Shown: positions 40,062 to 40,274 of the stretch, piece by piece
How positions within the stretch are numbered: position 1 is the stretch's first letter
Layout of the letters: each line of letters opens with the position of its first letter
Assembly (NCBI GenBank): GCA_946612455.1
Contig: CAMOER010000023.1
Span: 1-40,274, forward strand
Direction: 5' to 3'
Origin: UBA3305 sp002373555
Lineage (GTDB): Bacteria > Bacillota > Clostridia > Lachnospirales > Lachnospiraceae
Length of the DNA stretch: 40,274 nucleotides
The notes under the pieces: model-generated
What the model was told of the DNA's origin: nothing
The model's input: only the letters and a program-made list of their open reading frames with translations
Database searches by the model: none
Program-made: the position numbers and the translations under genes

Positions 40062-40274
40062 TGTTAATGCCGAAGAGAGTCAAGCGCCGCAAACAGTTCC
40101 GCGGAACCATGGCGGGCAAGGCGCTTAGAGGAAATAAGATTTCAAACGGTGAATATGGTCTGGTGGCTACAGAGCCCGCCTGGATCCGCTCCAATCAGAT
40201 CGAGGCAGCCCGTGTTGCCATGACACGTTACATCAAGCGTGGCGGTAAAGTCTGGATCAAGATCTTCCCGGACA
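40061..40274 (+). CDS. rplP: 50S ribosomal protein L16, 3' end missing
   Basis: The first 71 residues are visible, beginning MLMPKRVKRRKQFRGTMAGK and continuing to IKRGGKVWIKIFPD, both typical of L16, which helps position tRNA in the A site. Translation is coupled to rpsC through TAATG. The gene continues past the end of the window. Confidence 0.96.
   Translation, partial: MLMPKRVKRRKQFRGTMAGKALRGNKISNGEYGLVATEPAWIRSNQIEAARVAMTRYIKRGGKVWIKIFPD

Overview
The window looks like chromosomal DNA of a Gram-positive anaerobe of the class Clostridia, most likely a Lachnospiraceae-type member with a GC-rich genome. The grounds are AGGAGG-type ribosome binding sites, TTGNNN-N17-TATAAT promoters, lipoproteins with Thr/Glu/Ala-rich spacers, the order pth-mfd-foldase, and DUF6145 and DUF5685 family proteins, which I recall mainly from that family. 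No rRNA, tRNA, CRISPR array, transposase gene or prophage was seen.

Layout. 1-5445: the 3' part of an export module (membrane fusion protein, MacB-type permease) overlapping a short UvrA-like ATPase. 5793-8636: a CarD-type regulator facing a pncB-plsC operon, with a 138-bp near-perfect inverted repeat between them. 8871-14877: an ABC exporter, an AEC-family carrier, a YARHG lipoprotein, a small anchored protein and an L,D-transpeptidase. 15002-20417: pth, mfd and a SurA/PrsA-like lipoprotein. 20579-25336: a GtrA-like protein, secG, smpB, galE and a GH127-type glycosidase. 25339-27359, minus strand: a compact three-gene operon (membrane zinc ribbon, DUF5685 protein, J-domain protein with a Cys-rich tail), the best candidate for an undescribed system. 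27562-29673: a DMT transporter, a rhomboid protease and a small membrane protein. 30205-35377: birA, a DUF6145 gene, a large secreted beta-helix/Ig-like protein and dusB. 35831-40274: start of the S10 ribosomal protein operon (rpsJ to rplP, cut by the window edge) behind a structured leader.

The window is unusually rich in small repeats. A TGTCATCC...GGATC family follows the stop codons of three genes (pth, the foldase gene, the rhomboid gene), and at the rhomboid gene it forms a roughly 36-bp periodic array that supplies the stop codon. Other repeats are 36-bp coding repeats at 1-180, 39-bp coding repeats at 20262-20417, 42-bp non-coding repeats at 31277-31415, and decayed repeats at 29828-30064.

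Most start codons were moved from the longest open frame to an internal ATG with a good ribosome binding site. Functions come from motif recognition by eye. No database search was run.
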